Below, piece after piece: positions 61,895 through 64,000 of a stretch of DNA of 64,000 bases. How positions within the stretch are numbered: the first letter of the stretch is position 1; the number at the start of each line of letters is the position of its first letter. The stretch comes from Rhynchopus euleeides (Eukaryota > Euglenozoa > Diplonemea > Diplonemida > Diplonemidae): NCBI GenBank assembly GCA_963210315.1, contig OY723256.1:1488001-1552000 (forward strand), written 5' to 3'. The translations under genes were made by a program, and so were the position numbers. The notes beneath the pieces are model-generated. The model was given only the letters and a program-made list of their open reading frames with translations. It had not been told where the DNA came from and searched no databases.

Positions 61895-64000
61895 ATGGAC
61901 CCCATCCCTTCCATCCCCGCGGCAAGAGGGGGGGGCAGCGTCACCCAATCGCCTGCCACGGGCCCTGTTTCCAGCCCCGGAACCCGCCACTCCGAAAGCC
62001 CCATCGCAGCCGCGGCACCGCCACACCCGGCCGACCTCCAGCAGCACCACCCCCCGCTCTCCCCCGGCCTCGCCAAGCCGGCACACAGCGCCCTGACCGG
62101 CATCACCGGGGGCTCGCCTATGGGCACATCGCTGAGGCACAGTGAGGTGTCGTCTCTCAGCACCTCTACGAGGGCAGGGGTTGTCCCGCGGGGGACAGGG
62201 CTTGCCTCTGCCGCTGTGCCGACCCCCCTCTGCGCGCACCCGCATACCTCTCCCGCGGTTGCGGTGCTGAACCCTTCGTCTCCCACTGTTGTGACCAGCC
62301 TCGACGACCCTGCCTCCCCTGCCAAACCTCCTTCAATGCTGTCCCGCACGATGGACCACAGCAGCTCCGACAGCTCCTCCGGCGGCGGATTCATCCCGGG
62401 CCCCCTCCTCCAGGCGGCGCGCAGCGACAGATCCTTCGACAGGTCTGTGGATGACTCCACCTTGAAGCCATCGCAGGTCGACTCCCCTGCGCAGCCTCCC
62501 AAAGGCACGCCGCCGCATTCGCCTGCTGCCGCTGCAAAGGGGGAGGAGATTGTCCACGAGTCTGCCGATGCCGGCCCCTCCTCCTCCTCGTTTTCCGCCA
62601 CCCCTCCACCCGCCGCCGGGGATGCTGGCAGGGAGGATGGTGGTAGGCAGGACGGCGACACCAGCCAGCCCGGCCTCCGTAGCGTCCGCACTGTGAGGGT
62701 TGACCCTGAGGCTGCAAAGCGGAGCCCCCTGATGGGGCGGACCTTTTCACACATGCAGGGAGGCGCCACCCCCACCGCAGGCGGGAGTGGTGTGGGTGGC
62801 GGGAGGGCCCAGCTCTCCAGCACCACGACAGGGGTTGGGGTCGGGGTTGGGGTGGCACCCGCCGTGCCACAGTTCCCCCCGACATCCCCGGCGTCGCAGC
62901 AGGGTGACGAGGGGATGCGGGAGCCGCTGTCACCCCCAGCGCAGCAGCCCCACCCGGGGGTTGTCGGTGGGGTGCGGAAGGACTCCATCATGTCCGCCCT
63001 GCAGCAGAGCGTCACCCGCACCGCGACGGAGCCCCGCGATGAGATGCGGGGGGCAGCGAGGTCGCGCACCTTCTCCGGCTCCACCGCGCTGCAGCTGTCG
63101 CCGGGCAGCGCAACCATCGACCTCTATGGTGCGACCGGTGGGGGAGACCCAAGGGCCTCAACCCTCCGCAGCTATGTCGCAACCCCCTCCCCCCGGGCAT
63201 GGCAGGGCATGGGGCTGAGCGTGCACTTCCAGGAGTCAGACCGCATTGCGGTGGCGAAGCTCCCCTCCCCGACGCGCCTCGCAACGCGGACCTACTCAGG
63301 GGAGCAGTCTTCCCCAACAGCTGCGGCGAGGGCGATTGCGATCGCGAGGGGGTCGTCCAGCATATCGCAGCTGGATCTGGCGAATTCCAACTCGATGCAG
63401 TCGCAGTCGCTGCAGGGGATGCTGGGGGCGAGAGGGGGTGTCCCGGGGGGCGATGCGGTGGCGGGTGGTGGTGGGGTTGCATCGGAGTCGGAGTCCTCCA
63501 GCGCAGCGGGTTCGTCCGACGGTGAGGCGATGGAGGTGCGGCACCACACCCCGCAGGAGGAGGGGTTTTTGCGCGGCGGGATTGCCACGGCGGATTCGCA
63601 GCTCAAGCGGGTGCGGGGTATCATCGAGGAGCTCACAGGGGTGTCCCCGCCGACCTCCGCCGGCGGGACGAGCCACAACACACCTAGCGTGAGGCATGCG
63701 GTGAGCGAGCCGCACCACACGCCGCTGATGCTCAGCTCCCCCCCTTCGCATTCGCAGAGGGGGATCCCCGATAGCATCGCGGTGGAGTCCCCACTGTCTG
63801 CCGCCGCCTCCTCCTCGCGCAGGCTGTCGGGCAGCGCCAGGGGTGCAGCGCCCCGACCCCCCGCGAGCCCGTCGAGCCCTGCGAACCCTGCGTCCGACCC
63901 GCCGCGGCAGCAGCACCAGCAGAGGCTTGGAGGGGGTTTGGGCGGATTTGCCGCCTTTAGGGATCAGATGCAGTCGGCACCGGAGGGGTCTGCTGCGCGT
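61895..64000 (+). CDS. Ser/Pro/Thr-rich disordered protein, 5' part (702+ aa, runs off window)
   Basis: One open frame of 702 codons without a stop to the window end. Composition is Ser/Pro/Ala/Gly/Thr with few hydrophobics, so mostly disordered. It has three similar basophilic-kinase-like motifs: GRTFSHM, SRTFSGS and TRTYSGE. A few more ordered spots occur (GLSVHFQESDRIAVAKL, SQLKRVRGIIEELTGVS). No catalytic domain is seen in this part; the 3' exons are outside. An opposite-strand frame (61819-63117) is a GC-driven shadow. Host-like third-position GC supports the + frame. A candidate upstream exon is listed separately. Confidence 0.72.
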   Translation, partial: MDPIPSIPAARGGGSVTQSPATGPVSSPGTRHSESPIAAAAPPHPADLQQHHPPLSPGLAKPAHSALTGITGGSPMGTSLRHSEVSSLSTSTRAGVVPRGTGLASAAVPTPLCAHPHTSPAVAVLNPSSPTVVTSLDDPASPAKPPSMLSRTMDHSSSDSSSGGGFIPGPLLQAARSDRSFDRSVDDSTLKPSQVDSPAQPPKGTPPHSPAAAAKGEEIVHESADAGPSSSSFSATPPPAAGDAGREDGGRQDGDTSQPGLRSVRTVRVDPEAAKRSPLMGRTFSHMQGGATPTAGGSGVGGGRAQLSSTTTGVGVGVGVAPAVPQFPPTSPASQQGDEGMREPLSPPAQQPHPGVVGGVRKDSIMSALQQSVTRTATEPRDEMRGAARSRTFSGSTALQLSPGSATIDLYGATGGGDPRASTLRSYVATPSPRAWQGMGLSVHFQESDRIAVAKLPSPTRLATRTYSGEQSSPTAAARAIAIARGSSSISQLDLANSNSMQSQSLQGMLGARGGVPGGDAVAGGGGVASESESSSAAGSSDGEAMEVRHHTPQEEGFLRGGIATADSQLKRVRGIIEELTGVSPPTSAGGTSHNTPSVRHAVSEPHHTPLMLSSPPSHSQRGIPDSIAVESPLSAAASSSRRLSGSARGAAPRPPASPSSPANPASDPPRQQHQQRLGGGLGGFAAFRDQMQSAPEGSAAR

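Noticed and set aside
61819-63117. 432-codon minus-strand frame
   Set aside because: It begins inside the end of element F2 and overlaps a longer, host-like + strand frame that stays open to the window end.
1-64000. Assignment to kinetoplastids
   Set aside because: One-strand gene order fits, but at least ten genes here have cis introns, which kinetoplastids almost completely lack.

Overview
This window looks like nuclear DNA of a GC-rich, flagellated protist. It carries about 18 protein genes, and every recognisable host gene is on the + strand. Genes are short of introns (0-3 each). The introns are GT-AG, but 14 of the 17 donors I placed read GTATG or GTGTG, and none reads GTAAG or GTGAG. 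One-strand gene order, pyrimidine-rich spacers with an AG just upstream of start codons, and ciliary genes (BBS5, a CFAP52-like WD40 protein) together suggest a euglenozoan with both cis introns and polycistronic, trans-spliced transcription. A diplonemid is my best guess. This is inference; no spliced-leader gene or rRNA is present to prove it.

Layout: 1-599, end of a TA-flanked mobile element (A). 2.1-9.5 kb, a large coiled-coil protein and glucosamine-6-phosphate isomerase/deaminase. 9.5-16.6 kb, an accessory island with a tandem repeat and four end-to-end terminal-inverted-repeat elements (E1-E4) sharing TA dinucleotides. 16.8-46 kb, a host gene array: unknown helical protein, small membrane protein, BBS5, two four-TM membrane proteins, EngB/GTPBP8-type GTPase, a protein with an H1-like basic tail, a lysine-rich unknown, an armadillo-type protein, a ciliary-looking protein, an unknown, a cyclase-homology membrane protein and a CFAP52-like protein. 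46.2-53.5 kb, a coiled-coil gene whose last intron holds a 5.9 kb nest of mobile elements. 54.5-59.6 kb, an F-box-like protein and an EEF1AKMT1-like methyltransferase. 60.2-64 kb, a second copy of the intron element and the start of a Ser/Pro-rich gene that runs off the window.

The most striking content is the mobile DNA. Element F is a fold-back element found twice (47429-53311 and 60355-61849). After removing nested insertions and their target duplications, both copies are exactly 691 bp: two 330-bp inverted arms plus a 31-bp asymmetry. They lie in opposite orientations, each just upstream of a known or likely 3' splice site and flanked by CA. Variants in one arm are matched in the other arm of the same copy. 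Inside F1 sit G (6-bp target duplication) and H (TA). H carries minus-strand genes and is itself hit by K, a hAT-like element with an 8-bp target duplication. Inside F2 sits L (TA). Several of these families share one plan: short terminal inverted repeats followed by arrays of a family-specific palindromic word.
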